From positions 24,052,366-24,116,365 of the forward strand of contig OZ023181.1 in the NCBI GenBank assembly GCA_963995505.1: a stretch of 64,000 bases of DNA. The letters run 5' to 3'. This document shows, piece after piece, positions 48,060 to 60,700 of this stretch. The stretch is from Hypericum androsaemum. Lineage: Eukaryota; Streptophyta; Magnoliopsida; Malpighiales; Hypericaceae. Both the position numbers and the translations under genes were made by a program. The notes beneath the pieces are model-generated. The model saw only the letters and a program-made list of their open reading frames with translations. It was not told the origin of the DNA and ran no database searches. Every line of letters begins with the position of its first letter. Position 1 is the stretch's first letter.

Positions 48060-50720
48060 AACGGTTTCCAGACAGCAGCTGCTCCTCCTGCAGATCCTCG
48101 TCCTCTGACAGTTGCTCCTCCTCTTACAGATCCTCAGCCTCTGATAGCAGTAGCTCCTCCTCTTGTAGATCCTCGGCCTCTGACAGCAATAGCTCCTCCT
48201 CTTGCAGATCTGCGGCCTCTGACAGCAGTAGCTCCTCCTGTTGTTGTAGCTCCTCTGCTTGTGCCAAATTTTGGAACACCAAGGTTGACACTACTTAAAG
48301 CTCCATGTGTTTGGGATGACCTGTCACCAGGACCCAATGGTCCACTTGATGACTACAAAATAATTACTAGAAAAGTTAGGTACAACTTTAAACCAAAATA
48401 GCTGTAAAGTAGACAAAAGAGTCCCACCTCTCGCACATGTGGTCCACTTGATGAAGCAACCATGGATTCTTATGAAGGTGTAACTTGGATTCCTTTTTGA
48501 CCTTTTTTTACCTAAACTCAGTATAACAATATTAAAATCCTGAATATCGCCCTCAATTGCCATCACACAAACAACCACGTGAATACATAGCACGTCGCTC
48601 AACTGCCATACATTGCAGGAGCAGGTACGAAGTCTCAAATAAACATCATATATTTTCCCTTCACAAATCACCTCAAACTCCAAGTCTCTTACAGGCATAA
48701 TTTTGCACTTTCTCGCATCAGAACACAAGCTTCTCAACTCATTATACACATGTGGACTCACTTTTGTTGTGCATTTATCTGCCAACACATATCTGGTATG
48801 TTGCCTAGTCATAATCATTTGGCGCAGACTATCAAGGAGCTCAACTATAGGTAAATCCCTAATATCCAGAATTCAACTATTGAATGATTCAACTAGATTT
48901 TTTTTAATATCCATGTTCTTCACATAATCATCCAAAGCATACCTGGACCACTTGTCATGTAGGATTTTGTTAAGCCATTCGGCTGGAGTTAGCATTTGAC
49001 CATTAATCTTCCTTGGTAGAATATGTTCCAACTTCAATAGTGCTATTTTCTTATTAAAATCTGCCATTGTTGTAGAATATGCCAGCTCCCAGAAGTGTCC
49101 CTCAAGATGTACCCCTCTGTATGCAGCAGCAAGATTAGCCGCTATATGCTTTGCACACCTTCTATGCCTTGCATTAGAAAAAGTATGTTCTTTTTGATCT
49201 CCAAGTCCCTGCATTAGAAAAAGTTGTTGTCATAATCTAGTTATTATTCAAGCAACTGGTACAATCCCGTTATCTGCATCAAGGCCAATAGCAGCCAATA
49301 GGGTGCCTCCAAATGAACCTTTAAGGTGGCAGCCATCAATACCAATAAAAGGTCTGCAACCATTCTTGAAACTCCACTTCATCGCATATAAGCATATGAA
49401 AAGTCTCCTAAATTTAATCGGCCCACTCATGCTGGTCCTAGGCTGCTCTTCTAAGTTAATCACAGAACATGGATTAAGTTCACGTAATAAATCACAATAG
49501 ACATGGAGATGAGCATTTAATTCAGCATGAGAACCTTGCGTCTGCATCCTAGCACGTGCCTTGGCCTTCCACAATTTCCAATTTTGAGGATTAATATCCT
49601 AGGCAGCCAGAGCAGCTCTTACTATTTTGTTGTCCAAATTATGATTTGCTCTCAAGAGGTCAGCTACCTGCTCAGCAATCTATTTAGGGGTGGCCCAATG
49701 CCCAGTTCTAACTTGTAGATAAGTGTGTTTGTCTATCAATGTCTTCACCATGAACTATTTCGTACCAGCCAAGACTGAAACATGAATCCTCCAAGGACAG
49801 TCTTTGCAAACTGCAGTACATCTTAATTTGTCATTCTTGACAAACCTGATATCATATCCATTCTTAATTGAATAATGTTTCACTTTTCTTCTGAAATACT
49901 CGTGAGATTTGAATGTTTGCCTAACTTCAAATGTAATATCCTGCCCAGAATTACACCTAAATGGAGCTCCATCATAATCACCAACTGGATCCATCCTGAC
50001 CCTCTTCCTTTTCATCCTTCTTTCTGCTCGATCTTCAGCATCTGCCACATCACTATCTGACTCACTGTCTACAACCTTCTTATTCTCAAAGTTTACCTCA
50101 GAAAGGTCAAAACGTTCCAGTACAGGTGTATCACCACCATCTCCCTCTTCAATACCTTCTTCATCTACATAATCTTCAAGATCATCATCAGAAGACAAAC
50201 AGAATCTGGCATCACCGTCATCCTCAAAATCAACCTCTACTTCAGCCTGCACATCCTCCAAATCAACCTCCACTTCAGTATGCACAACCTCCAAATCAAC
50301 CTCTACTTCAGCATGCACATCCTCCAAATCAACCTCTACTTTTGCATGTAAATCCTCCAAATCAACACCATCAGCACCATCAGAAATACCCTCATCCTCT
50401 ACAACACCTGAAGGACTACCCTCTTCCATGCCATGTTTCTATTACAACTTGGGAAACTCAGGTCTAACATCTCGAACAAACAATACCCTCCCTTTCGAAA
50501 TTATAGCACAAAGAGGTATACCTCGGTCATCCTCTTCAACAAAAATCTGAATAACTTTATCCAGGTACATCTCAAACATGAACATAACATCATCATCCTC
50601 ACTAATTTTCGTCCCCCCTTGTAGTCTGAATTTCAAAAGATCACTTTTTAATTGACCAACAAATGCTTTATATGCATCTTCAACCAATTCTCTATAAGAA
50701 TACTGGGTCGATATTTTCAT
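48060..50720 (-). pseudogene. MULE (MuDR-type) transposase with in-frame stops
   Basis: One collinear frame from 50720 to 48324. In order: an N-terminal domain (SYRELVEDAYKAF); an acidic region with VDLEDVHAEVE repeats (about 50240-50400); the MuDR DNA-binding domain (FEVRQTFKSHEYFRRKVKHY, CTAVCKDCPWRIHVS); a catalytic segment with GIDGCHLKG supplying the first Asp; then HRRCAKHIAANL and the SWIM zinc finger CSCNVWQLSDVLCIHVVVC. An Arg/Gly-rich tail (48134-48337) follows in another frame. Stops after EFPKL, AGTK, ATPK, LAA, PVA and SFNS interrupt it, mostly at expected Trp or Gln codons. Sequence between PVA and HRRC that should carry the second Asp is largely missing. The protein would cut and join element ends. 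Confidence 0.9.
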
Positions 50721-51240
50721 AAAAGGCTGACTTACCTTTGAAGATGAACTCCAAGGTTCTCAAGTGAGCATACATTGTTAGCGACAGTCGAAACCCTAAC
50801 TTCCAGAAAATTAAGATTTCTGATTTTGGGTGAAAATCTGGGCGAAGATGGTGAAGATCAGTAATGTGCGAAAGAGAATGTTGAAGAGAAGAAGAGGAAG
50901 GGGCGAAGGGTTCCTTGTATCGAAGAGGACTGGTCGAAGATGGTTGAGAAGAAGAAAGCGCGAAGGAAGGGGAAGAAGGTGAAAAGTCAGGGTTATTTTT
51001 TCGAGAATAGAAGGTGAAGAGTGGGCTGTAACTTTTTAAAGGGGGTAGAGTAAAATTTAGCAAGGGAGGATATTTTGATCATTTCAGGTAGGGGTTCACT
51101 GGAGAAAAAGGAATATTTCGACTCCAGGGACCCGAGAGTCTATTATCATCAAAACTTAGGGACGGAAAAATCATTTTCCAAAAGCCAGGGACCCTAGGGG
51201 GAGGGTGACCAAAGTTCAAGGATGTGAGGGTAATTTGCCC

Positions 51241-51561
51241 TAACTTTTTTTTATAAGTAAATAAGCTTTATTAAAATTAAAGATAGTAATACCAGAAAGC
51301 TGAGACCTAAAAAACTAAAATAGTATATACCATTGTATCCATTCGCAATCTGATTGGTTCCCACCCCACCGTATGTTGACTCCCTCGTAGAATAGTACGG
51401 GTTGCAGCCGAGAACTTCAAAAAAAATCCAATCAACGCAAAATTCTGTGAAAAGAGATGCCTCGTATATATTGCGATAAAAAATCAGTCATATGATAAAA
51501 CTAATAACGAACATACTTACTATTTACAAATACACCTATCCTAATACCCAAAAACCATATT
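51241..51561. other. Unassigned DNA right of the MULE
   Basis: A short stretch unique to copy B, between the MULE target duplication and the start of the PME-PGM block. No gene or repeat was recognised. Confidence 0.45.
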
Positions 51562-52860
51562 CCCAAGTCCACCGACTGAGTTTTGATGTTGTTAATCAGA
51601 CAGTTTTAAGATTGTGTAATAAGATTTGATCTGACCTAAAAAAAGATTTACCTGAAAAAAGTTAACAAATCAACAACAACCATAATCTAGCTGTATTCAG
51701 CTTTTGGCCGCCTAATTTAACACAGAAACTATCATAATCAGAGGGAGATTAATCATTTCACAAGTCCTTTCTTGAAAGCCAGGAAATTAGGCCAAATGTC
51801 TAGTATACGGTGACCGTGCTAATTTTGTTGAAGAAGTTTCATTTTCTACAATTAATGCATAATTATACTCGCTATTTCTCTGCAACCTAGCAATCTGAGG
51901 ATTTTTTTAATACAGGCCTGGACTAATTCAACATTATTTTATTTTTTTTACACTAGCGGATATCCGGATATCTACCAATCCAATACTTGAGTATGATTTT
52001 CCAAGAAATATTTTGACATAACCACGTTCCTAATAATTCGGAAATAAAATAGATATACTAAAATAACTCACCCATCCGTTGATATAGTTCAAATTGTTAT
52101 ATTGCATGCACTAAGACAGGGGGGTTCTTGGCCAAAAAAAATTAACGTGTTAATCATATTCGACGGAAACAAGACTTTTTCTTATTACCATCAGATGCAG
52201 CCAAGCATGTAATTATAATACCGGGCCTTTTTGCAATTTTTTTAAGGAACGAAATTACCTAACTATTGGTAACATTTGTTCTTTAAAAAAAGGGAAAGTA
52301 AATACTGCTTCCCTTTAAGCGTTACAAAATTTGACTTGTCCCCTAAGACACACATGTAAGCAAGATATTCAAATTTGACTTCCACGTTAGTGTACATAGA
52401 AATAAATTTGTCAATTTATAACGTAATTTCGATAAAAGAAGTGATGGTGTTCTATATCATATATTAATTGATTAAAAATTTCATGTGGCAAGGCAATAAG
52501 GAATCTAATCCAAGTAGTATAAGAAAACGAGTCTCACTTGTCCATTATGGCCAACGATATCTACAAAAAGTGATTCGAGGACACAGGAAGCCCATTAAGT
52601 CATCGGTCTTGACCCATGACTTCTTATTATATTATTGAACCAACTAGTTTAATTTTGATTATGTAACATTTTTAAAAATTGGTAATAGTCTTTTAACAAA
52701 TATTTAAATTGATATTTACCAAAAAAAATTAGATAGGTCTATTTTTTAGAACTTAAATTCGAGATTTCTTAATTAAATTAGAATAATTATATTAACCATT
52801 CTTATCGGTTGATCTATCACTTTGAGATGTTGTTTTCACCCATTTTTGTCTTTAATAAAA

Positions 52861-54736
52861 GGAAAAATTACTCTCGGCTCCTTGAGATTTGCCTAAATCA
52901 ATGTTTTAACCTCTCCTTTTTTGAAATCTAAACTTTTGCCCTCCTAATTTGCTTTTATTGAACTCTAAGACCCCTCGCTGATGTCATTCGTCAACATAAT
53001 TTTAAAAGACAATTATGCCCTACAAATAAAAAAATAAAAAGGGGAAAAAACTCTAAAGTCCCTATATTTTAATATAATGTACTGATAGGTCCGGTCTTTA
53101 GTTAGTTAATCCTTGTGTTTCAAGAAATTGAACTTATTAGTCCCTCTACCTAATTTCTATCTCAAGAGATTACTAAAATATCCTTACCTAATTTATTTAT
53201 AAGTTTTTTAAAAAAAATCTTCCCTTTTCCTCCTCTCATCTTCTTCCTTCTTCACCTACCTTCCTCTCTCTCCTCCTCTCTCGAGAAAATTCATCGCAAA
53301 CCCAGAGACAAACGAAAAAAAATCAATACAAAATACTCCAATTTAAACCACTCCCTCACCGCCACACTCTAAATTGCTCCCTTTTTCTCTCTCCCTCTTC
53401 CTCGTCTGGAATATATGAAGCTACATATATCCAACATTTCTGACAACATTTCATCGAGAGGAAGAGGCTAGAAATGTGGGGGGCGTGGGTTTTGTTTTCT
53501 TCTAAAAGGATAAGAGAAGCAATAACCCAAAAATCTGGAAAAACTAATTGTCCATCAGTTTGCTTCCTGTCCCCACTACTCCCATTAATCAATACCATTC
53601 ACTTGGCTTTCCAGTTTCCCATTGGATGCATATGTGTGATTTTCTAATTGCTCGTGCAACAACTTTTTTTTTGGAAAGTAAAATTTATAATCCATGAAAA
53701 AATAGTTTATACCAGAGGAAGTAGTTGTAGAGGGACAATTACAACCTCCTGCAACATCTTAAAATCTAATTTTTAATCGCTTGTGATTTTTACGGTGGGT
53801 AACTTTTTGTTATTTTTTGACTTTAATGTGAAGTAAGGGTATTTTCGTAATATCACGTTGTTATTTGAGACATAAATTAGGTAAAGGGACTAATGAGTTC
53901 AATTTCTTAAAATTCAGGAACTAATTTACTAACGATCGGACCTATCAGTACATTATATTAAAACATAGGGATTTGTGAATTTTTTTCTCAAAACAAAAAG
54001 TCCTTAAACCTTCAACCTTTAAAAAAAATCTATCTTCAATCTTTTAAAAAAAATCATCTGAATTAGAAAACCCAATCCCACATCCTTCATCGATTCAAGC
54101 CCCATCCTCAAATAATCAATTCCACGCAATTAATTAACTTCGGGTTAATACATATTTAAAAAAATCTGGGTATTTTCTTAATTAATTGATGGAGTTCCTG
54201 GCCCGATAACCCAATTTGAAGTCGTCTCCGTCTCCGCCCCATTGGCGGCGGTAATCGCTTCGCCGCAGCTAATTTCGCACACCATGTTGTGGGTCTTCGG
54301 TGTGTTGATTTTTCACAGAGAAGAAGAGGGTTTGGGTGTTGTTGTGGGTTTCTTTTCGAGAGTGTCAATTGGAAGTGGTTATGAGATTGGTTTCTGGGAT
54401 GAGCTAGGAAGCCGGGGAGGTCGGCGAGTCGTCGTCCTCGGTCCAGGAAGAAGACGCAAGGAAGAAGATGGTGTTGGAATTGAATCGATTAGTTATTGGA
54501 ATTGAAGGGAAAGGGATTCCCAGGAAGAAGACGCAAGGAAGAAGATGAAAGAAGATATTTTTTGGGCTTTTGTTTTTATAAATGTCATAATAAAATTATG
54601 TTGACCGGATGGCATCACCCGAGGAGCTTTAGAGTTCAATAAAAGTAAATTAAGAGGGCTAAAGTTTGTGTTTCGAAACAAGAGAGATTAAAATAGTGAT
54701 TTAGGCAAACTCTAGTGGACCGAGAGTAATTTTTTT
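52861..54736. mobile_element. Non-autonomous MULE upstream of PME2
   Basis: A 1876-bp element with imperfect inverted ends of about 170 bp (left ggaaaaattactctcggctcc; the right reads attactctcggtccactaga on the other strand). It is flanked by exact 9-bp duplications ttaataaaa (52852-52860 and 54737-54745). Copy A has the empty site near 30286. The interior (54150-54510) has frames with no recognised family. Another TIR element is nested at 53041-53990. Confidence 0.9.
53041..53990. mobile_element. TIR element nested in the MULE
   Basis: About 950 bp. The left end (agtccctatattttaatata, gtactgataggtccg) and the reverse complement of the right end (aatccctatgttttaatata, gtactgataggtccg) match over roughly 160 bp. 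Flanking 9-mers aaataaaaa (53032-53040) and aaacaaaaa (53991-53999) differ at one base, fitting a MULE. No transposase is present. Confidence 0.8.
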
Positions 54737-55309
54737 TTAATAAAATCATTTTTTCTAAATGATGTTAAATTTCACTCTAGTGCTTTAAAGCTTGGCACAT
54801 TTACTTAAACATTCCGTGTTTTGAAAATTATCAAACTGTTAACTGGTATTTCCATATTTTTTATAAATAGAATTGTATTTAAATATTCGCTAACAATAGC
54901 AGGTAGTTACACTTGCTAATGGATACTTAATAACCAAACAAATCCCTGATGAGCCAAGTTGGGATACCTCAAAGGCAGACTTGTCACGTGAAAATTGGAA
55001 GCTCTATTCATCAGTTTAATGAGTTTTGAATCGACTAAATGGCTAAATATTAATGCATTAAAGTGGATCTTGGCTTTAAAATTTAACTAAAGACGACCCA
55101 ACTGCCGTGGTGCATCCGCTTCAATTTCAAAGCCACAACATGTAACAACGCTCGTTATCGAGGAGGAAAAATCATCAAATCTCTAGACGATTCCTTATTC
55201 ACGTAAGTGTCATGCACATCCCAACAACCACTTGAATAAAACTAAAACGCAATAGGAAAAAGAGTACAAGTCAAGAAAAAGTAATTGGCCCTCCACTGCA
55301 ATTGTTGCC

Positions 55310-55317
55310 TATATAAG
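55310..55317 (+). promoter_or_regulatory. TATA box of PME2
   Basis: tatataagc at about 95 bp before the start codon, the same as in PME1. Confidence 0.75.
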
Positions 55318-55409
55318 CAGGCCTACATTGCCTCCTTAATTCATTCAAACAAACACAAAATCACTTGCAATTTAAAAAAAAAAGAGACAATATCCTTTTC
55401 TCCTCCAAT

Positions 55410-57780
55410 ATGGACAAGCTCATTGCCATATTTTTTAGTGCGTATTTGGTCCTCTTCTATCCAAAAACGTTGGTCCAAGGTCGTGCCACAAAAATAACCT
55501 CATGTGCCCTAACCCCATACCCCGAAACATGCAACTATTACATTGGCTCAAGTCTCTTGGCCACCCAAAGCCAACTACAAGACCAAACCCTAGTCAATTT
55601 ACGTGACCTTTCCTTGTTAGTGACCATGAACCAAGCCATACAAGCTCACAAGAAAATCTCGTCCATGGACTTGGCCTTGTTTGGTTCCAAAGCCAAATCA
55701 GCATGGTCCGATTGCTTGGAACTGTACGAAAACACAATCGACCACCTTAACCACTCCATGACCTCGAACGATCCGAGTGACGCCCAAACATGGCTTAGTG
55801 CATCAATTGCCAACCACCAAACATGCAAAAACGGGTTCCTTGATTCCAACTTAGCCTCTCATTTGAACCACTTCCCATCCATGCTTATAAGCAACTTCTC
55901 CAAGTTGATTAGCAACTCCCTTGCAATAAACAAAGGTGCAATCACCACCAAAAAACAAGGTGGTGGTGGTGGTGGCCGGAAGCTGCTCGCCACCGCAGCG
56001 GCAGGGGGATTCCCTTCGTGGGTTTCGGCCGGCGACCGGAAGCTGCTCCAAACATCCGGGGGTGTGAGTGCCGATGTTGTGGTGGCTCAAGATGGGACAG
56101 GCAATTATAAGACCATAACCGAGGCTATCAGTGCTGCCTCATCTAAAGGTGGAAAAAGATTTGTTATTCACGTTAAAACGGGTGTTTATAAGGAAAATGT
56201 GGAGATCAAGAAGACAATTAAGAACATAATGTTGATTGGAGATGGAGCCGATGCTACAATCATTACAGGTAGCAAAAGTGCTCAAGTAACCACAACTTTT
56301 CGCTCGGCTACTTTTGGTACGTATACTGATCATAATTTAATTATGAAGAATTCCATCGACTTTGAAAAATTCAAGTAATTGGACTCGATCATTTTTCAAT
56401 AGTCATATGCAAAAGTCACCTGGTAAGAATATTCAATGTTACCAATTTAGTATCACCATATATGTTAATAGATGCTACGACAAGAAATACGTACGTAAAT
56501 GCACATGTACATGCATACGTAAACTTAAGCACATGTTTACTGATAAGACTTTTTTTTATCTATGTTATTAAGAGTGTATGCAATCAAATTCTATTTAGAT
56601 GTTATTTTTTTAATAACTTTTTTATTTGTAATACTTAAACTTAAGACATCTTTAAAAAATCTAAATATTTTACCACTCAAACAAAATTTGAAAAAAAATG
56701 TGTACTATACTGCACATGTATTTTCACAAACCTCATGCAGTAGATACGCATGTATATACACATCTATCATATCCGATCACTTTTCTTTTTTCCGGAGAAA
56801 ACATAACTAGAAACAAAAAAGAATTAGACAAATTATTATTGCATGCGAAGAAGTAACATCACTTTTTTCCACTTTTCAAGTCACCGTACTACCTTAAACA
56901 TCACTAGTTTGCAATTACATCACCCTTTTTAATCATTAATTATAACTGATCCAAAAGGTAATCAAACAAAAAAAATCTTAATTACCACCAACAAGAGGAT
57001 ATTATTATAATAACCATCTACATCCACTTATGATTTAACCATGAAATTAAATTAATTAACTTACAAATAATAATTTTCCTACGTACAGCTGTTATGGGCT
57101 CCGGCTTCATAGCCAAGGACATAACGTTCGAGAACACCGCCGGGCCACAGAACCACCAGGCGGTGGCGCTCCGGTCCGGCTCGGACTTCTCCGTCTTCTA
57201 TGGCTGCAGCTTCAAGGGCTACCAGGACACCTTGTACGTCTACGCCATGAGACAATTCTACAAGAGCTGTAACATCTACGGCACCGTTGACTTCATATTC
57301 GGAGACGCGGTTGTGGTGTTCCAGAGCTGTAATATCTACATAAGGAAGCCGATGAGCGGCCAGATGAACACCGTCACGGCCCAATCCAGGACCGATCCCA
57401 ATGAGAACACTGGGATCGTCGTCCACGACTCTATCGTCACTGCCTCTTCGGACCTCAGGCCATCGCAGGGATCGTTCGAGAGCTACCTAGGGCGGCCGTG
57501 GCAGAAGTATTCTAGGACCGTGTTCATGAAGAGTACCATTGATGGAGTCATTGACTCCGCGGGCTGGTCGCCGTGGAGCGGGAATTTCGCGCTAAGTACA
57601 CTTTACTACGGGGAGTATATGAACACTGGGAGCGGTGCTAGCACCTCCGGGAGGGTCTCCTGGCCGGGCTACCATGCCTCGATGAGCCCGGCCGATGCGA
57701 GCAAGTTCACGGTCGGGAACTTCCTTGCCGGAGACGCTTGGATCCCGGCCACCGGAGTGCCTTTTGATGCTGGATTGTAG
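55410..57780 (+). CDS. PME2: pectin methylesterase with N-terminal inhibitor pro-domain
   Basis: The duplicate of PME1. Exons 55410-56316 and 57089-57780, with a 772-bp GT-AG intron, give 532 residues. The extra residue is one Gly in the poly-Gly run before the first RKLL site. Signal peptide, four pro-domain cysteines, both RKLL processing sites, and the catalytic QAVAL, QDTL, DFIFG and LGRPW motifs are intact. Differences from PME1 lie mostly in exon 1 (for example LLYP to LFYP, QGGAT to QGRAT, SHLDYF to SHLNHF, VEIEKT to VEIKKT). Exon 2 changes only one residue (GWLPW to GWSPW). Same predicted secretion and role as PME1; whether expression differs cannot be read from the sequence. Confidence 0.95.
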
Positions 57781-60700
57781 TGTTAAAAGTGGGTAACTAA
57801 AAGTGACTTGCTGTTGGTATAGGAGAAGCTATAATGTGATTGGATAGGGACTGATTAAAAGTGGTTGCAAATTTTAATTTCATTAGTCTGTGTGATAGTT
57901 TGTACAACCGTTGTATATAGTTATAAAAGGATTGCGTTTAGTTACCTATTAGAAAAAGGGTTCAAAATATGTGCAACTAGTTTAAGTTTTGCTTCCCCAA
58001 ATGTAACCTCCAAATTTAAGAAGAAAAAAAAGTGAAATATTACTTATCGAATTCATTATAAGAACGTTAAAATTTGAATAATAATATTTTCGTGATTATC
58101 GGGGTTCAGATATTCTAACTATATTAGTCGATCCCTATGGAAATTATACACCTATGACCTATTTATAAGTAAACTTTATTAATCATCCCAAAAAAGATTA
58201 CAGATTATTCTGAAATAAAAAACAAGAGTTAATTTCTAGCTTCGATCGTTCTCTTAACTACGTATATTTGGTGAAAGGTTTAATCGCTCGGAAAGCTCAT
58301 AATAATTTTCTTGAGAGTCACGTCATAGACATTAGTCTACGTCAAAACGTCAATTAATTGGCCACTTGTGCATAATTCGACCACTAATAACTAGCTGGCT
58401 GGCAAACACTTATATATCTAAGATACTTTTGTAGTTACCGGTATATATCGTAAAAGACATTGACTTTCACGTGGTGAAGACGAATGGGTCAATTATCTTG
58501 CTTCATCGGTAAAAGAATTGAAGAGAATTCACATGCACTAGAATACAAACTCAAATGTTAAATAGTATATTATTAGAAAATTGGAATTTGGGGCAGGGAT
58601 TGTGAAAATCCTTAAAAAAAAACCTCTCTCCCAAACGGCAATTTTGAGGCGACCGAATCTCCCACCCCTTTCTGGGACTGCCGCGGGCCTATTCCGCCGC
58701 CGGTGACTATGGTGGGGTACCTACAGGCTCTGGAGAGGACGGCGCTTCTCCCTGTGCAGTCATGCCACTTGAATCAGATCGGGGATGGCCCAATTATGAT
58801 TCCATCGCTCCTCCAATCTAGCCCCTCCACTATGATTTTTTCAAACGCCCTTCCCAAAATCACTCCTGTGATCCCAAAGGCATTTCGAGCAAGGTTGTCT
58901 GGTAGTGCTCCTATGCAATCGGCGTCGTTCTCTTCCTCCTCTCCGATGGAGATTTTTGTTTCGGATCAAAGTGCTCCTCAGGTTGGCCTCTTTTTCCTCC
59001 CATGTCGCGTCTACGGATCTCTACCCTCCGAGTTCGGTCACCCTTTTCAGGCGCTGTACCTTGGAGACATGGAAGGCATGGTTCCGTCCGGTGGAGGTAT
59101 TGGTCGTATCTTGGCTTTGATGTTGCTACTGGTGATGTATGAGTCAGATTTCAGATTGGGGTTGACACGTTTCTGAATTCGTTGTCCTTTCAACCTAGTC
59201 CCGAGGCTAATATTGTTCTCCCTTCTAGTAGGGATCGATATCTCGGATCAAAGAGTTCTTCAGGCTGGTATTTTTTCCTCCCTCGTCGAGTCTACAGATC
59301 TCTACCCTCCTGGTTCGGTCACCCTTTTCGGGCGCTGTTCCATGGAGACCCGGAGACCGTGGTATCGTTCGTGGGAGGTATGCGCATTTTCTTGGCTTTT
59401 ATGATGGAGACAGGGGATGCACGACAGCCACATTCTTCACGCTCTCATCTGTTATGACAATTGCATCAGGTTCAGTGGCATCCAAGCAACATGGGCACCT
59501 TGCTTCGTTAGAGGCTGCTTCGTCCCACAACAAACCTTCTCCAGATCTCAATGCAGCATCCATGATCGAAGGTGTTAGTCACTAGATACGGTAGCATACA
59601 ACTCTAATATATCCGGGTGGGTTAGCTTGAGTTGGATACTAGTTATGACAGTGAGTTAGCTAGTTTAGTTACATGTTTAGGCTTTAGAATTTTTAAGCTT
59701 TTTGTTTTTATTTTTCTCTTTTCTCATCTTCTTCTATAACTTTTTTTTCTCTTTATTAATAAAGGTTTCTAATTACTTAAAAAAATAATTTTGGATTTAA
59801 ACTCAAATTTAAAAGTTATATATTTTTTTTTTGTTAGATAACCTAGTCGATAAGTCAATTTTCCGGAGTTACATTTAGAACAATAAAAGTAACTAAAGTC
59901 AGATTTGATCACTCAAATACCAGATTTAGCTCGACCACTATATTTAAGCCCATTTGGAATATTTATTTAATCAGTTGAAAATTCTAACTGGAAGCATTAT
60001 AGTCTGGATATTTGAAGTCTTTGACAATCGTACGCATGGATTTATAATTTAGTAGATAGTGGTTCATGATGATGGTCCCTAATTAAATAAAATATAACGC
60101 AATTTTTTAATTGACTTCGGAGAAACTAGGATATATATTTAAAAGGAATGGGATTTAATAGTGATTAATTAAAAAATGACTAGATAGATACAACTTTTTT
60201 TTTGAAACTTATAGATACAACCAATTAAAGGGGACTAACAGTTCTGTATACAATAATTGCATAACAAGACTGTCTAACCAACAATTTCTTAACTCAGTCG
60301 CCGAATTACGTGTAACATGACTTGGCTGTAAGGAGACAAGGAATTTATACTTTATCGGGACAATATTGCGTCGTATGAACCAATGATAACAACATTTTCC
60401 TAATAAATATCTAAATGATAAATACGATAATTTATGTCTGCATCGTCACCATTGTTTTTAACATTTTTTGAAAACTAGTAATTATCTAGATATTTAATTA
60501 ACCAATTAATCTTTATTTAAGATAAATATTAGTGGTGCAGTTCTCAAAAAAGCTTAACAATTATTGCATGCGTTCTACGGTGAGGATTTTGACTTGTTAT
60601 ATTTAAATGATCTTTTTTTGCAAGTGTTATATTTAAATTAGCTGCGTTGTCTTGGTTAAGTTACTTGCCTATGCTGGAGTTGAAATTCCACTTCCTTAAA

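Larger units (their letters stand above)
46867..51240. mobile_element. Full-length MULE with two convergent genes, decayed
   Basis: A 4374-bp element. Inverted ends of about 210 bp (46867-47078 and 51029-51240) start gggcaaattatcctcacatc and, on the other strand at the right, gggcaaattaccctcacatc. It is flanked by exact 9-bp duplications taacttttt (46858-46866 and 51241-51249). A transposase gene runs leftward from the right end and a small GRF zinc-finger gene runs rightward from the left end, meeting near 47.9-48.1 kb. Both have stops, so the element is no longer autonomous, but its inverted ends remain recognisable. Confidence 0.95.
51562..55309. other. Upstream region of PME2
   Basis: Homologous to 28971-30845 outside the nested MULEs at 52861-54736. 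The MULE sits about 670 bp before the start codon, so the proximal promoter is uninterrupted. Confidence 0.6.

Noticed and set aside
47913..48401. 162-codon plus-strand Pro-rich frame with four repeated blocks
   Set aside because: The opposite strand reads as the Arg/Gly-rich tail of the MULE transposase, in line with the rest of that gene. The plus-strand frame is probably its shadow.
50126..50467. 113-codon His/Pro/Gln-rich plus-strand frame
   Set aside because: Antisense to the VDLEDVHAEVE repeat region of the transposase; repeat composition explains the open frame.
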